A stretch of DNA of 64,000 nucleotides from Mycobacterium paraseoulense (lineage in GTDB: Bacteria; Actinomycetota; Actinomycetes; Mycobacteriales; Mycobacteriaceae). The translations under genes and the position numbers were made by a program. The stretch lies in NCBI RefSeq assembly GCF_010731655.1, contig NZ_AP022619.1, positions 1,860,001 to 1,924,000 of the forward strand, written 5' to 3'. A model generated the notes under the pieces. The model had not been told where the DNA came from and did no database searches. It worked only from the letters and a program-made list of their open reading frames with translations. This document shows, one piece after another, positions 1 to 8,819 of the stretch; within the stretch, counting starts at the first letter, position 1, and every line of letters begins with the position of its first letter.

Positions 1-2
1 CA

Positions 3-320
3 CTGAAGCGGCAGTCGGCCAACACTGTCTACCTCAACACCGATGATGCTGCACCACTCGGGATTTCAAGCGGCGATGTCGTGAGGGTGTCCTCCCGCAC
101 CGCAACGTTGGAGTGCACTGCCGAAGTGAGTTCCGCACCGCGTCAAGGGGTGGTGATCCTCGGCCACGGCTGGGGGTCGCGGGTTTTCGACCCGCATGGT
201 GCCGAGCCGCCAGCCGCCTACGGCGTCAATCGCAACGCTTTGGTAGCAGATGCGGACGTCGACCCGCTTTCGGGGACTCCCGCCTTCGGCATCGTCGAAG
301 TCAGGGTAGCCAAGGTTTGA
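3..320 (+). CDS. Molybdopterin oxidoreductase, C-terminal fragment (5' end outside window)
   Basis: About 105 residues in the open frame from the window edge to a TGA at 320. The fragment resembles the C-terminal molybdopterin-dinucleotide-binding barrel of the DMSO reductase family: a short VYLNTDDAAPLGISSGDVV stretch typical of the domain start, then GWGSRVFDP and a closing NALVADADVDPLSGTPAFG stretch before the stop. This domain binds the pterin nucleotide of the Mo cofactor; the catalytic and any Fe-S parts lie upstream, outside the window. It is convergent with the SDR ending at 345. Family assignment is fairly secure; substrate unknown. Confidence 0.75.
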   Translation: MKRQSANTVYLNTDDAAPLGISSGDVVRVSSRTATLECTAEVSSAPRQGVVILGHGWGSRVFDPHGAEPPAAYGVNRNALVADADVDPLSGTPAFGIVEVRVAKV

Positions 321-344
321 CGACGCGGGATCGACCTACGTCGC

Positions 345-1142
345 CTAGGCTAGGAAGCCCGCCATCACCGTGGTTGTCGACCACTGGCCCGCCGTCATCG
401 CACCGTCAACGGTGAGGACGTGGCCGTTGACGAAAGCCGCACCGTCACTGCACAGATAGGACACCGCGGCGGCGATATCCCGTTCACTGGCCAACCTGCC
501 CGCCGGGATGATCTTGCCAATGTCGGCGAGCAGACCGGGCGGGAGCAACTCATAGGTCTTTCCCATGTCGGTGATCCCGGATCCAATGCTGTTGACCCGC
601 ACACCGCTGGCGGCCAATTCCATGGCCGCCGTGCGCGAGATCATGTCCAGCGCGGCCTTACTCGCACCGTACGTAGCCAGGAATGGCGCGGGTTGACTGC
701 CACCGATGCTGCTCATATTGATGATGACGCCGAAGCCACGCTCGCTCATGCCGGGCGCAAACGCGCTGATGAGTCTTACTGCGGCAAATACGTTGACGTC
801 GAAAATCGTTTTCCACGAATCGATGTCGGCCATTGCGACTGGAGAATACTGCTCTTCGGCGGCCGCGTTATTGATCAATATGTCCACCCGACCCACCTCC
901 GCGGCCAACCGTGCCACGTCGGAATCGCTGGACACATCGGCGGCAATAGTTTTGGATCGTCCCCGCGCTGCGTCGATCTCGTCGGCCACCGCAGTTAGCG
1001 CGTCCATGCCACGGCCGACCAGGATCACCGCGGCACCCTCGGATGCAAGCTGCATGGCCGACGCTCGCCCGAGGCCCCGACCCGCCCCGGTCACCAGCGC
1101 AGTACGGCCCTCGTGAGGCAGCGCGGTCTGCGTGTTGGTCAC
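345..1142 (-). CDS. SDR family oxidoreductase
   Basis: 265 residues. Classical short-chain dehydrogenase: cofactor motif TGAGRGLG at residues 18-25, NNAA at about 91-94, catalytic Ser145, Tyr158 and Lys162 (YGASK). Expected role is NAD(P)-dependent oxidation or reduction of a hydroxyl/keto group in the cytosol. The GTG start at 1142 overlaps the TGA of the upstream AveC-like gene (GTGA), so the two are probably translationally coupled. A longer open frame runs upstream through the AveC-like gene, but it lacks family similarity there. Last gene of the unit double CoA-transferase, AveC-like, SDR. Substrate not predictable. Confidence 0.9.
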   Translation of the reverse strand: MTNTQTALPHEGRTALVTGAGRGLGRASAMQLASEGAAVILVGRGMDALTAVADEIDAARGRSKTIAADVSSDSDVARLAAEVGRVDILINNAAAEEQYSPVAMADIDSWKTIFDVNVFAAVRLISAFAPGMSERGFGVIINMSSIGGSQPAPFLATYGASKAALDMISRTAAMELAASGVRVNSIGSGITDMGKTYELLPPGLLADIGKIIPAGRLASERDIAAAVSYLCSDGAAFVNGHVLTVDGAMTAGQWSTTTVMAGFLA

Positions 1143-2074
1143 GGCACGTAGACGCTGTCGTGCAGGAACAACGCGCGACCGAGGCACAGGATCAGTGGCT
1201 GGGCGATGAAGATCGCGATGTTCATCGTGATGATCCACACCGCCAGCCTGGCGGATTCCCGTTGCCATCCCGGCGTCAACGTGTGGACCTTGAACAGCTT
1301 TTCGTTCGGATAGTTTCCATCGGAATCTTCGCGCAGGGTGAGCGAGATGAAGACGGCGAACAGCATAAACGGGATCGCCGGCCAGACGAATGACAGTGTC
1401 CCATGCGCGGATTCCCACTTGGGTCCGACCGCCTCGACATAGGAGTACCAGCCGGCAACAGTCATCAGACGCTCGCCGAGGATGTCGATCGCGTAAAACA
1501 CCGCCATGGCCGATACCACCAGCAGGACCGTCGGGGATGCCTTCGGTACAGCACGCTGCAGGAGGGCGGACACTTTCGGTACCAGCTTCAGCAGGATGAC
1601 GCATTCGACGGCGAAAAAGATTCCGTAGCCGAAAATGGCAATCACCGGCTTGGTGTACGTCTGGTACCAGGTCGAGGTCCAACCAGTGAAGGTCCAGAAT
1701 TCGCGGTTGTAGACCAGGTAAGACCCCCAGTCTGCCGGCCACTCGATCCAGAACATCGTGGTTCCCGCGAGGAACAGCATCGCCGGCATGGAGATCGTCT
1801 TGGCGCGGAACGTCTGGATCGCGAAGAGGATGAACATGGCCGTCCAGATCGCCTGGAATCCGTACCCCCACAACCACGGCAGATGCGGATTGTCGAGATG
1901 ATCATGAGGATACGGCGGCGCGACCACCGTGGCACTGTTGTCTGTGAGCACCAGGGTGCCGACCACGATCGCTGCCAACACTGCCACGACCACCCAAGGC
2001 AACCAAGCGGCGGTACGCGACGGCGGTGATATGACGCTGCCGGACGACGTCTCAATTGGTGTGTCGATAGTCAT
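1139..2074 (-). CDS. AveC-like spirocyclase family membrane protein (copy 1)
   Basis: 311 residues, strongly hydrophobic, with about seven or eight predicted membrane helices (for example near residues 20-43, 60-85, 150-180 and 265-295). It shares with the second copy at 16970-17848 a diagnostic FWxExxxDWGSYLxY segment, the best-conserved part of the AveC-like family. AveC of Streptomyces is a spiroketal cyclase/dehydratase in avermectin synthesis; mycobacterial relatives have no assigned reaction, so cyclase activity here is only an inference. The start is placed at ATG 2074, preceded by GGGGAAGG; an in-frame ATG further up at 2101 lacks such a site. The stop overlaps the start of the downstream SDR. 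Confidence 0.72.
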   Translation of the reverse strand: MTIDTPIETSSGSVISPPSRTAAWLPWVVVAVLAAIVVGTLVLTDNSATVVAPPYPHDHLDNPHLPWLWGYGFQAIWTAMFILFAIQTFRAKTISMPAMLFLAGTTMFWIEWPADWGSYLVYNREFWTFTGWTSTWYQTYTKPVIAIFGYGIFFAVECVILLKLVPKVSALLQRAVPKASPTVLLVVSAMAVFYAIDILGERLMTVAGWYSYVEAVGPKWESAHGTLSFVWPAIPFMLFAVFISLTLREDSDGNYPNEKLFKVHTLTPGWQRESARLAVWIITMNIAIFIAQPLILCLGRALFLHDSVYVP

Positions 2075-2113
2075 TGACTGCCTTCCCCGTTCATACTTCA
2101 TTAGCGAGTACTG

Positions 2114-4477
2114 TTACCAGACAAGGGCTTTGATGTCTGAGCGTCCGATGACGCCCGCCTCACGCAAGCGTCGGTAGTCCCCTTCGGTCACACCGACTTG
2201 TCCCAGCCATACCTCGTCGTCGTGCTCGCCGAGCATCGGCGCGGGACCCACCTGAACCGGACCGGGAATGGAAGACCACCGCACGGGCATGCCCGCGTGA
2301 GTATTTACCCCGGTCTTGGGATGCTGCACCTGCTCGAAGAACCTACGGTGCTCGAGTTGGTCGAGCTCGGGCACCAGATGCCCTAGTATCACTTCGCCAA
2401 CCGGAATGCGCCTTTGCATCATCGCCTCGACGACGGCGTCCACCGTGAGGATCGACGTCCACGCCGCGATGGCGGCGTCGATCTCGTCGTGATGCGCCCT
2501 GCGCTCGGCCTCACTCCAATCTGTCCAATCGGGTCGATCGAGGAGCCCGCACAGTGCCCGCCACCCGTCGTCATCGGTAACGGACAGGCCTACCCAGCGC
2601 CTATCCCCCAGCCCGACGCGGTCCACCTCCGATGTGGGGTAGATACCTTGCGGCGCAGAGCTATTCGAGCGGTTGCCGGACCGGACGCAGTCGACGCCAT
2701 AGGCACTGTGCTCGATGACCACGTTGGCCGCGACGCTGAGCGCCGCCGAGATCATGGGCGCCTCGACCAGAACGCCCTCACCAGCAGCCAGTGCGTGCTC
2801 GAGTGCGAGGATCAACGCCAAAGTGGCATGACTTCCCGCGATGGGATCGCACGGCCCATTAGGGATTTCCGGCGTGGAATCGGGCCATCCGGTGGACCAC
2901 GCCATGCCGGAAGTCATCTCCATGGTCTGGGCGTATCCGCCACGGTCGCGCCACGGCCCGTCCAGGCCGTACGCGGGCATCCGCACCATGACCGCCCGCG
3001 GGTTGATCGCGTGCACCTCGTCCCAGCCCAGGCCCCAGGATTCCATGACATGCGGACTGTAATTCTCGATGACGACGTCACATGTACCGATAAGACGCTT
3101 CGCCAGAGCACGGCCATCCTCGGTCCCCATGTCGACGGTGACCGATCGCTTGCCGGTGTTGGTTCCCGCGAAAATGCCCGAAAACTCCGGCCAGTCAGGA
3201 TCACTCATCGGCTTGCACGTGTTGCTTCTGATCGCATCCGGCCGCTTGCCGCCCTCGACGTGAATGACCTCGGCGCCCAACATCGCAAGCAGATGTCCCA
3301 CGATGGGACCCGCCCAGTTGGCAGTGAAGTCAGCGACGCGGACTCCCGCAAAAGACTTGTCCCGCTTGGGCCGCAGCTCTCCCCCGCTCCACAAAGGCAA
3401 CCCGTGCGCGCCAAGCTCGGGAGCCTCGCCACGCGGCCGTGCCGGCTGCCCGTGTATCCGCCACGGCACGCCCGGCTGAACAAAGTCGCCCGAGGCGTTG
3501 GTCTCGAAGGCCCGTCGCTCCACCAGGTGCGCCAGCTGCGGGATCGTCGCGCCGGTACCGACGTTGGCCGCCGGGACCCGTAGCAAGTCGGCGAGTTCCA
3601 GGATCTCGGCGGTGGTGTGTTCGGCGGACCACGCGTCGATGGCATCCATCAGCTCGTGACGGCGAACGAACCGATTCGCCATGATGCCGAGTTGCGGGTC
3701 GTCCATCCAGTCGCTTCGGTCGATCAACGAGCAGAAGTCCAGCCATTGCTGGCCGGTGACCACCATGAAGCCGACGTAGCCGTCCTTGGTGGGGTGGACA
3801 TCGGGCAGGTTACGGGCACGGATCGGGCGCATTGGCCGGCCGGCGATCGTGAACCACGACACCGGGTGCACGGTTGTGGTCAGGATCAGCGATTCCAGGA
3901 TCGACACGTCGAGAAGTTCGGCTCCCCCGCCGAACAGGGCCGCCGCGGTATGCACCGCGGCGAACATTCCAGCCGTCCATTCCGAAAGCCGGCCCCCGGC
4001 GATCAATGGGGCACGTTCAGGCGCACCGCGCTGTCCGGGGCCACCGGACATCGCCTGCAGCGTGAGGTCGGTCGCCGGGCGATCCACCCACGGCCCGGTC
4101 AGCCCGAAGTTGGTGATCGCGGTGACGACAGCGCGCGGGTTGATGGCGCGAAGCGCGTTGGGCGGCAGGCTACGCGCGATGTCGGAGTGCGGTGACCACA
4201 CGATCACGTCAGCGGCTCGCAGGGTTTCCGTCAGCTCAGCGGGATCGGTCACGACGGCCGACGACGAGCCCGCCGCCAGGAACTTGAACAATGCCCCATT
4301 GGAATCCACGGCGCCCGAGTGCGACCAGCGTCGCAGTGGATCGCCCGCGGGATCCTCCACCCGGAGCACCTGCGCTCCCGCATCGGCCAGGAGTCGGCTG
4401 CAGTACCCGCCGGCAAGTTCTCCGGCGAGACTCACCACCTTGGCCGTGGCCACTGCCGGTGTAGTCACGAGAGTCAT
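2114..4477 (-). CDS. CaiB/BaiF (class III) CoA-transferase, two fused domains
   Basis: About 787 residues, roughly twice a normal class III CoA-transferase (about 400), with two complete family domains. The first begins near VVSLAGELAGGYCSRLLADA; the second near residue 378 (VRVADFTANWAGPIVGHLLA). Each has the LADxGAxVxxVE and NPRAVxxxxxxxGLxGPW elements. Expected reaction is reversible CoA transfer between carboxylic acids. At the column of the catalytic Asp of formyl-CoA transferase the halves seem to carry Glu and Ser. ATG 4477 sits directly after AGGAGGA; GTG three codons later has better spacing and is an alternative. First gene of its unit, divergent from the amidohydrolase with an operator-like site between. 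Paralogue of 29452-31788. Confidence 0.88.
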   Translation of the reverse strand: MTLVTTPAVATAKVVSLAGELAGGYCSRLLADAGAQVLRVEDPAGDPLRRWSHSGAVDSNGALFKFLAAGSSSAVVTDPAELTETLRAADVIVWSPHSDIARSLPPNALRAINPRAVVTAITNFGLTGPWVDRPATDLTLQAMSGGPGQRGAPERAPLIAGGRLSEWTAGMFAAVHTAAALFGGGAELLDVSILESLILTTTVHPVSWFTIAGRPMRPIRARNLPDVHPTKDGYVGFMVVTGQQWLDFCSLIDRSDWMDDPQLGIMANRFVRRHELMDAIDAWSAEHTTAEILELADLLRVPAANVGTGATIPQLAHLVERRAFETNASGDFVQPGVPWRIHGQPARPRGEAPELGAHGLPLWSGGELRPKRDKSFAGVRVADFTANWAGPIVGHLLAMLGAEVIHVEGGKRPDAIRSNTCKPMSDPDWPEFSGIFAGTNTGKRSVTVDMGTEDGRALAKRLIGTCDVVIENYSPHVMESWGLGWDEVHAINPRAVMVRMPAYGLDGPWRDRGGYAQTMEMTSGMAWSTGWPDSTPEIPNGPCDPIAGSHATLALILALEHALAAGEGVLVEAPMISAALSVAANVVIEHSAYGVDCVRSGNRSNSSAPQGIYPTSEVDRVGLGDRRWVGLSVTDDDGWRALCGLLDRPDWTDWSEAERRAHHDEIDAAIAAWTSILTVDAVVEAMMQRRIPVGEVILGHLVPELDQLEHRRFFEQVQHPKTGVNTHAGMPVRWSSIPGPVQVGPAPMLGEHDDEVWLGQVGVTEGDYRRLREAGVIGRSDIKALVW

Positions 4478-4573
4478 TCCTCCTGGTTGGGCGGCGTGGA
4501 CCTTCAATAACGCTGCGCTCGTGTGAGCTTGGCGTGGCACCGAAATCAAGTGAGCCTTGCACCGATCACAAAG

Positions 4574-4589
4574 TCGACGGTATTGTCGA
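4574..4589. promoter_or_regulatory. Candidate TetR operator, motif 1 (site A)
   Basis: TCGAC-GGTATT-GTCGA: an inverted repeat with five-base arms and a 6-bp spacer between the divergent double CoA-transferase and amidohydrolase genes. It belongs to a set of six similar sites in the first 21 kb. Function is inferred from recurrence and position. Confidence 0.5.
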
Positions 4590-4662
4590 ATTTAGCGCAT
4601 TGTGACGCGCGCCTCAATAGGCAGCGTCCAGAAGCCGATCGCCACGGTCAACCGGAGGAATG

Positions 4663-5934
4663 ATGCTCAAACTGTTCAGCGTCGACGACCACATCGTCGA
4701 GCCAGCCGATGTCTGGACCAAGCGGCTGCCGCGGAAGTTTCAGGAGAAGGGTCCGCACGTCATCGACGCCGACGGCCGCCAATTCTGGGTCTTCGAAGAC
4801 CAGCGTTCCGCCACAATGGGTCTCAACGCCGTGGCAGGCAAGGCCCCGGAGGACTGGGGCACCGATCCGGTCCGCTTCACCGACCTGATTCCGGGCTGCT
4901 ACGACGCTGCCGCGCGAGCCGACGACTTCCGTGCCGACGGCATCGTGGGCAGCGTGCTGTTCCCGTCACTCCCGGGCTTCGGCGGCCGAGTGTTCTTCGA
5001 AATGAAGGACAAGGAGCTGGCCGACCTATGCGTGCGGGCCTACAACGACTTCGTGATGGACGAATGGTGTGCTGCCGCCCCGGACATCTTCGTGCCAACC
5101 ATCATCCTGCAACTGTGGGACCCAGACCTCGCCGCAGCGGAGTTGCGTCGGTGCGCAGAGCGCGGCGCTCGCGCGGTCTCTTTCCCCGAGAACCCGAGCT
5201 ACCTGAAGCTGCCCTCACTACACACTGATCACTGGGATCCGGTCTTTCACGCCTTCGAGGAGACCGGTGTGGTCTGCTCGATGCATCTGGGCTCCAGCGG
5301 GCACATCCCCATTCCCACGCCGGACTCGCATTTCAGTGTGGCGATCACGGCCGCGCCCGCCGTGGTGGGCATCGAGACCATCACCGACATGCTGTTCGGC
5401 ACCCTGCCCCGACGTTTTCCAAACGTGCAATTCGTCATGACCGAGGGCGGTATCGGCTACATACCCTACGTGCTCGAACGCGCCGACTTCGTCTGGGGCA
5501 AGCACCGGTTCTGGGCGCCGTTCGGGGATATCAAACCGTCGGAAATCTTCAATCGGCAGTTCGCTGTGTGCGCCGTCAACGAATCATTCGGGCTTAGTGA
5601 GGATTCCATCGATCGCATCGGCATAGACAACATTTTGTGGGAGTCAGACTACCCGCACTCGGAGACCGCCTGGCCATCCAGCCAGACCGAGGTCGCCAAG
5701 GCGCTGGGACACCTCACACCGGAGCAGATCGACAAGATCACCCACAGGAACGCCGAGCGGATCTTCAACTTCCCGGTGACCAAAGAAGCCAAGGCCGCTG
5801 GCATCCAGCATCGCCTCGATAATGCCGAAGCCAACGGCGAGCGCCCCCAAGCCATCAAGGCCTACCCCGTTGACGCCACCCCCAACGGCGACCTACCCGA
5901 CGTCACCCGTGTCGTCGCAGGAACCGCGAAGTAG
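4663..5934 (+). CDS. Amidohydrolase family protein (PF04909-like, TIM barrel)
   Basis: 423 residues. Metal-dependent hydrolase/decarboxylase of the amidohydrolase-2 type: N-terminal VDDHIVEP with a probable metal His, a central MHLGSSGH His segment, MTEGGIGY, and the C-terminal WESDYPHSETAWP containing the conserved Asp. Family members hydrolyse or decarboxylate ring or carboxyl substrates, often CoA-pathway intermediates; the substrate here is unknown. GGAGG lies one base before ATG 4660 and four before ATG 4663; the second matches the N-terminus of the paralogue at 26123-27274 (about half identical by eye) and was chosen. Divergent from the double CoA-transferase, sharing operator-like site A. 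Confidence 0.87.
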   Translation: MLKLFSVDDHIVEPADVWTKRLPRKFQEKGPHVIDADGRQFWVFEDQRSATMGLNAVAGKAPEDWGTDPVRFTDLIPGCYDAAARADDFRADGIVGSVLFPSLPGFGGRVFFEMKDKELADLCVRAYNDFVMDEWCAAAPDIFVPTIILQLWDPDLAAAELRRCAERGARAVSFPENPSYLKLPSLHTDHWDPVFHAFEETGVVCSMHLGSSGHIPIPTPDSHFSVAITAAPAVVGIETITDMLFGTLPRRFPNVQFVMTEGGIGYIPYVLERADFVWGKHRFWAPFGDIKPSEIFNRQFAVCAVNESFGLSEDSIDRIGIDNILWESDYPHSETAWPSSQTEVAKALGHLTPEQIDKITHRNAERIFNFPVTKEAKAAGIQHRLDNAEANGERPQAIKAYPVDATPNGDLPDVTRVVAGTAK

Positions 5935-5973
5935 GCCAAGGGTTGTGGCTGGCCAAGCGAGCTCGCGGGGTTG

Positions 5974-6096
5974 CTATGCATCGCGGCCAAGCTTGGAAGC
6001 TAGCCCGTCGAGAAATACGTCGAGCTCCCATTGGAATCGTTCGGCATCGGTACGTGTCTGCAACGCAGGCCGTCCCGACGCCTTCGCAGCGTCATT
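5974..6096 (-). pseudogene. TetR-family regulator, C-terminal remnant
   Basis: Between the amidohydrolase and LLM genes the reverse strand encodes about 40 residues ending in TAG: a stretch like ERFQWELDVFLDGLAS near the end. This matches the ligand-domain C-terminus seen in some TetR proteins (the pattern xFxxGLDxxLDGL). No HTH part or start codon is left; the upstream side runs straight into the LLM stop. I read it as a stub left by deletion or rearrangement. The identification rests on a short stretch and is moderate only. Confidence 0.45.
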
Positions 6097-6098
6097 CC

Positions 6099-7310
6099 CT
6101 ACTTGAACTCACCGCCGATCCCCAGATAGCCGAGTTGAGGACCGGCGGCCGCGTCCACCGAATTCTGTTCCTTGACAATGGATACCAGTTTCGTGAGGTT
6201 GGCGGCGGCCGTCTCGCCTGTGCTGAGGTCGGCGGCCGTCGAATGGTCGATGACGCACGCGTAATTGAGACCCGCGTCGAAGTAGGCGTTCAGCTCCGAA
6301 GCCACCTTCTCCGCCGATCCACTCATATGACCCATGTCGCGCGATGCCTCCATGGGAACTCGCGAGATAGCCTCACGGACGTACTCCGCCGAGTACGACT
6401 CAGGCTTCATGTGACGGGCATAGGACCACTCGTCGCCGAGCGGATGCTCAAAACCGAAGCGCCGCCAATCCGCGCCGGACACCGCGCCGTAAACGATGGT
6501 GTCCCAACGCAAATATGCCGATCCCGCCAATCTATCGATCTCGTCCGGATCGTCGTTCATCAGGACGAGCACGCTGGCGGCGAAGCGCAGTTCATCAGGA
6601 TCGCGGCCGGCTTGTTCGGCACCTTCCCGCACCAGGGCGACGTCTTTTGCGAATTGCTCAGGTCCGCCTAGGCACATACCGGGCAGGTTCGTCAACAGCC
6701 CGTCGGCATAGCGGCCAACCATCCGCAGCGTTTGTGGACTTCCGCCAGTCGCTACCAACACTTTTGGCGGAGAGTTGCCGTAGGGTGCCAGATCGACGAC
6801 GCCGCCCTTCATCGAGTAATACTCACCGTCGAAGTGAACTGGGCGACCTTCGCTATCGAAGATCAGACGCAGGATCTGCAGCGTCTCTTCGAGTTTCTTG
6901 GCTGACCCCTTCCGACTGTGACCGTATTGAACGACGTTCTTGGCCTCACTTGCGCCGACAGCGTAGATGCCTCGGCCATGGCTGATGTGGTCGAGCGTCA
7001 GGAACTTCTGTGCCAACTTGCTCGGCACTTCCCGAACGACATCGACGGCACCGAAGAACAGCTCGATGGTCGAAGTTGACTGGGCCGCAAGAGCCATTAC
7101 CAGGCTGGCGTCGTAAAAGTTGTGCGCCCGCGGCAGATAGGCGGAGGCAGGAATCTCCGGCCAGATGGACTGCGGCAGGTTGTTCTGGATCTGGTCCGTG
7201 AAGGTTATGACGTCTAATCCCATCGCTTCACACTGACGCGCGTATTCCACACACATCTCGATCGGCGGGAAGAACATTCCGTAGACGCCTATCTTGCGCT
7301 CACTGGTCAC
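6099..7310 (-). CDS. LLM-class flavin (F420)-dependent oxidoreductase
   Basis: 403 residues. Bacterial luciferase-like barrel: IGVYGMFFPP at the start, CEAMGLDVITFTDQ, TIELFFGAVDVV, LDHISHGRGIYAVGASEAKN and the VATGGSPQTLRMVGRYADGL segment typical of F420-binding members. In mycobacteria such enzymes usually use F420 or FMN for hydride transfer to ketones, alcohols or unsaturated compounds. GTG 7310 was chosen because it puts IGVYG at the usual family position; a longer frame from TTG 7346 begins inside a TTGACA promoter-like string. Divergent from the TetR gene at 7438, suggesting local regulation. No clear ribosome-binding site. Confidence 0.86.
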   Translation of the reverse strand: MTSERKIGVYGMFFPPIEMCVEYARQCEAMGLDVITFTDQIQNNLPQSIWPEIPASAYLPRAHNFYDASLVMALAAQSTSTIELFFGAVDVVREVPSKLAQKFLTLDHISHGRGIYAVGASEAKNVVQYGHSRKGSAKKLEETLQILRLIFDSEGRPVHFDGEYYSMKGGVVDLAPYGNSPPKVLVATGGSPQTLRMVGRYADGLLTNLPGMCLGGPEQFAKDVALVREGAEQAGRDPDELRFAASVLVLMNDDPDEIDRLAGSAYLRWDTIVYGAVSGADWRRFGFEHPLGDEWSYARHMKPESYSAEYVREAISRVPMEASRDMGHMSGSAEKVASELNAYFDAGLNYACVIDHSTAADLSTGETAAANLTKLVSIVKEQNSVDAAAGPQLGYLGIGGEFK

Positions 7311-7348
7311 TAGACGAGCATGACTAACAACCCTTACACCTGTCAAGG

Positions 7349-7359
7349 TTGAGTCTCAA
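7349..7359. promoter_or_regulatory. Perfect 11-bp palindrome between LLM and TetR genes
   Basis: TTGAG-T-CTCAA, symmetric around its centre, in the 127-bp space between the divergent LLM and TetR genes. A few bases away ACACCTGTCAA resembles one half of motif 1. Position suits an autoregulatory operator; a short palindrome can arise by chance. Confidence 0.3.
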
Positions 7360-7437
7360 GAAATTGCGACTCACATCACCGGGTCCGGGCACGCCGACCC
7401 ACGCCGACGACGGGGGCACTCGGACGCTTAAGCTTTC

Positions 7438-8100
7438 ATGGTGGCTACGGGGCGTACCGGCCGCTTCAACCGCGCGGCGTTCACGGACGAGATGTTGGCG
7501 TTCGTCTCTGATCGCGGACTCGACCAACTGTCCATGCGGTCGCTCGGCGAGGCCCTCGGCGTCTCCCACATGGCCGTCTACCACCACTTCCCCGGCGGCC
7601 GTGACGAGCTGCTACAAGTGACGACGGACGCGGTCCTCTCCCAGATCGACCTTCCGGAGTTCTCCGACGACTGGATCGAGTGGCTAGTCCAAACCGCGGA
7701 GCGCGTCTTCGACGTGCTGAGCAGATATCCCGGTGTGGGTGCGCATGTATTCGCGCGACATCCGGTGTATTTGACCAGCGGTGTCACGGAAATGATCGAT
7801 ACGATCATGGGAACGCTGCTGAACGCAGGCCTAACGGAAGCCGAAGCGGTCGAAGTGTGGACCGTCGGCGAAACGTGGCTGGTGGGTCAGCTGTGGATAG
7901 CCGAGGCGACTCGGGATCGCCCGCCGTCGGCTCCCGCCGAGATTCGAAAGCTCTTCCCGAACAACCGCGCCGCCGACGGCACCCGCAATTTGCGCCGTGT
8001 GGCACGGCTACTCCTTGAAGAGTCGGCTGGCAAGCACCTCTCGTCCGGGCTTCGAGACTTGCTGACAGGGTTCTCGCGGCGCACAGGCCGGACGCGGTGA
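7438..8100 (+). CDS. TetR/AcrR family transcriptional regulator
   Basis: 220 residues, normal TetR length. The N-terminal HTH covers about residues 12-58: AFVSDRGLDQLSMRSLGEAL, then LGVSHMAVYHHFPGGRDEL, the usual recognition helix with YHHF. The C-terminal ligand domain (about 75-210) is divergent, as expected. The fold at VSHMAVYHHF is close to that of the TetR at 49426 (VSAMALYHHV). Divergent from the F420 enzyme and flanked by catabolic genes, it probably represses one or more of these units and responds to a pathway acyl-CoA or substrate. The ligand cannot be told. Confidence 0.9.
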   Translation: MVATGRTGRFNRAAFTDEMLAFVSDRGLDQLSMRSLGEALGVSHMAVYHHFPGGRDELLQVTTDAVLSQIDLPEFSDDWIEWLVQTAERVFDVLSRYPGVGAHVFARHPVYLTSGVTEMIDTIMGTLLNAGLTEAEAVEVWTVGETWLVGQLWIAEATRDRPPSAPAEIRKLFPNNRAADGTRNLRRVARLLLEESAGKHLSSGLRDLLTGFSRRTGRTR

Positions 8101-8150
8101 ATGTGCCAGCGCCATCGGCCCGCCGGAAGGAATCGGTGTGAAACCGACTG

Positions 8151-8615
8151 TCAGGCCGAAGGTTCGTCGCTGCGGAACCCTGGATTGAAGCTGTTGTTGC
8201 CACGGCCCCAAATGGCGCGAAAGCTGCGACGACGCACTTTCCACCCCTGCCCCGTGCGTACGAACTCATCTTCGTAGATCCCGCCCAAAGTGTGCAGCAC
8301 GCCGCCCGCAGCATCGAGTTTCATATGCTGGGCCTGCATGTAATACCTCCCCTTGGCGCTGTTGCCGTCAACCTCGAACAGGTGGTTGGTGAACATGTGT
8401 TGTGTTGCGTCCATTGCCTCTACAGCTGCCCGCGACGCTTCGATGAACGTGTCGACTCCGCGGATGATGAATTCCGGACCAAGGCCGTAATCCAGCTCAA
8501 CGTCATCGGTGAAGAGGTCGCGGAGTTGGTCCCAGCGTCTGCCGTCGAGGGCAAAGGCATACCGATGTGTGAGCTCTAGAAGCGCTTGGATGTCCTCGAG
8601 TGATGGATCGGCCAT
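8151..8615 (-). CDS. NTF2-like / SnoaL-like protein
   Basis: 154 residues with the cone-shaped alpha+beta (NTF2/SnoaL_4) pattern: N-terminal helix DIQALLELTHRYAFALD, then WDQLRDLFTDDVELDYG, TQHMFTNHLFEVDG and the C-terminal sheet GWKVRRRSFRAIWGRG. The family includes ring-hydroxylating dioxygenase beta-like subunits, ketosteroid-isomerase-like isomerases and dehydratases, so an isomerase or dehydratase role is possible but unproven. Start ATG 8615 has CGGAGA five bases upstream. Divergent from the KstD-like flavoprotein at 8820, with operator-like site B between them. Confidence 0.82.
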   Translation of the reverse strand: MADPSLEDIQALLELTHRYAFALDGRRWDQLRDLFTDDVELDYGLGPEFIIRGVDTFIEASRAAVEAMDATQHMFTNHLFEVDGNSAKGRYYMQAQHMKLDAAGGVLHTLGGIYEDEFVRTGQGWKVRRRSFRAIWGRGNNSFNPGFRSDEPSA

Positions 8616-8667
8616 GGCATTCTCCGTTTCCAGCTGAGTCGCGCGGCGCGCATTACGCCATCTCTAA

Positions 8668-8683
8668 TCGACACACTAGTCAA
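8668..8683. promoter_or_regulatory. Candidate TetR operator, motif 1 (site B)
   Basis: TCGAC-ACACTA-GTCAA in the divergent space between the NTF2-like gene and the flavoprotein gene. Its first 13 bases are identical to site D at 16873. Confidence 0.55.
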
Positions 8684-8819
8684 AAATATGAGTACTGCAC
8701 TCGGACCGGTAAAGACGGCTCTACACTGCGAGGCGCCGGCCTGATCACGTAGGTGGATATCTGCCATAGTGCGATCACGTGGAGCGGTCGGATTCACGTT
8801 GTGCGAAAGGAATACCTAG

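Noticed and set aside
1143..1877. N-terminal extension of the SDR at 345-1142 (open frame to 1877)
   Set aside because: It lies wholly inside the AveC-like gene, has no SDR similarity, and a GTGA-coupled start explains the normal length.
2414..3583. 389-codon ORF on the + strand
   Set aside because: Antisense to the double CoA-transferase; Arg/His/Pro-rich composition typical of shadow frames in GC-rich DNA.
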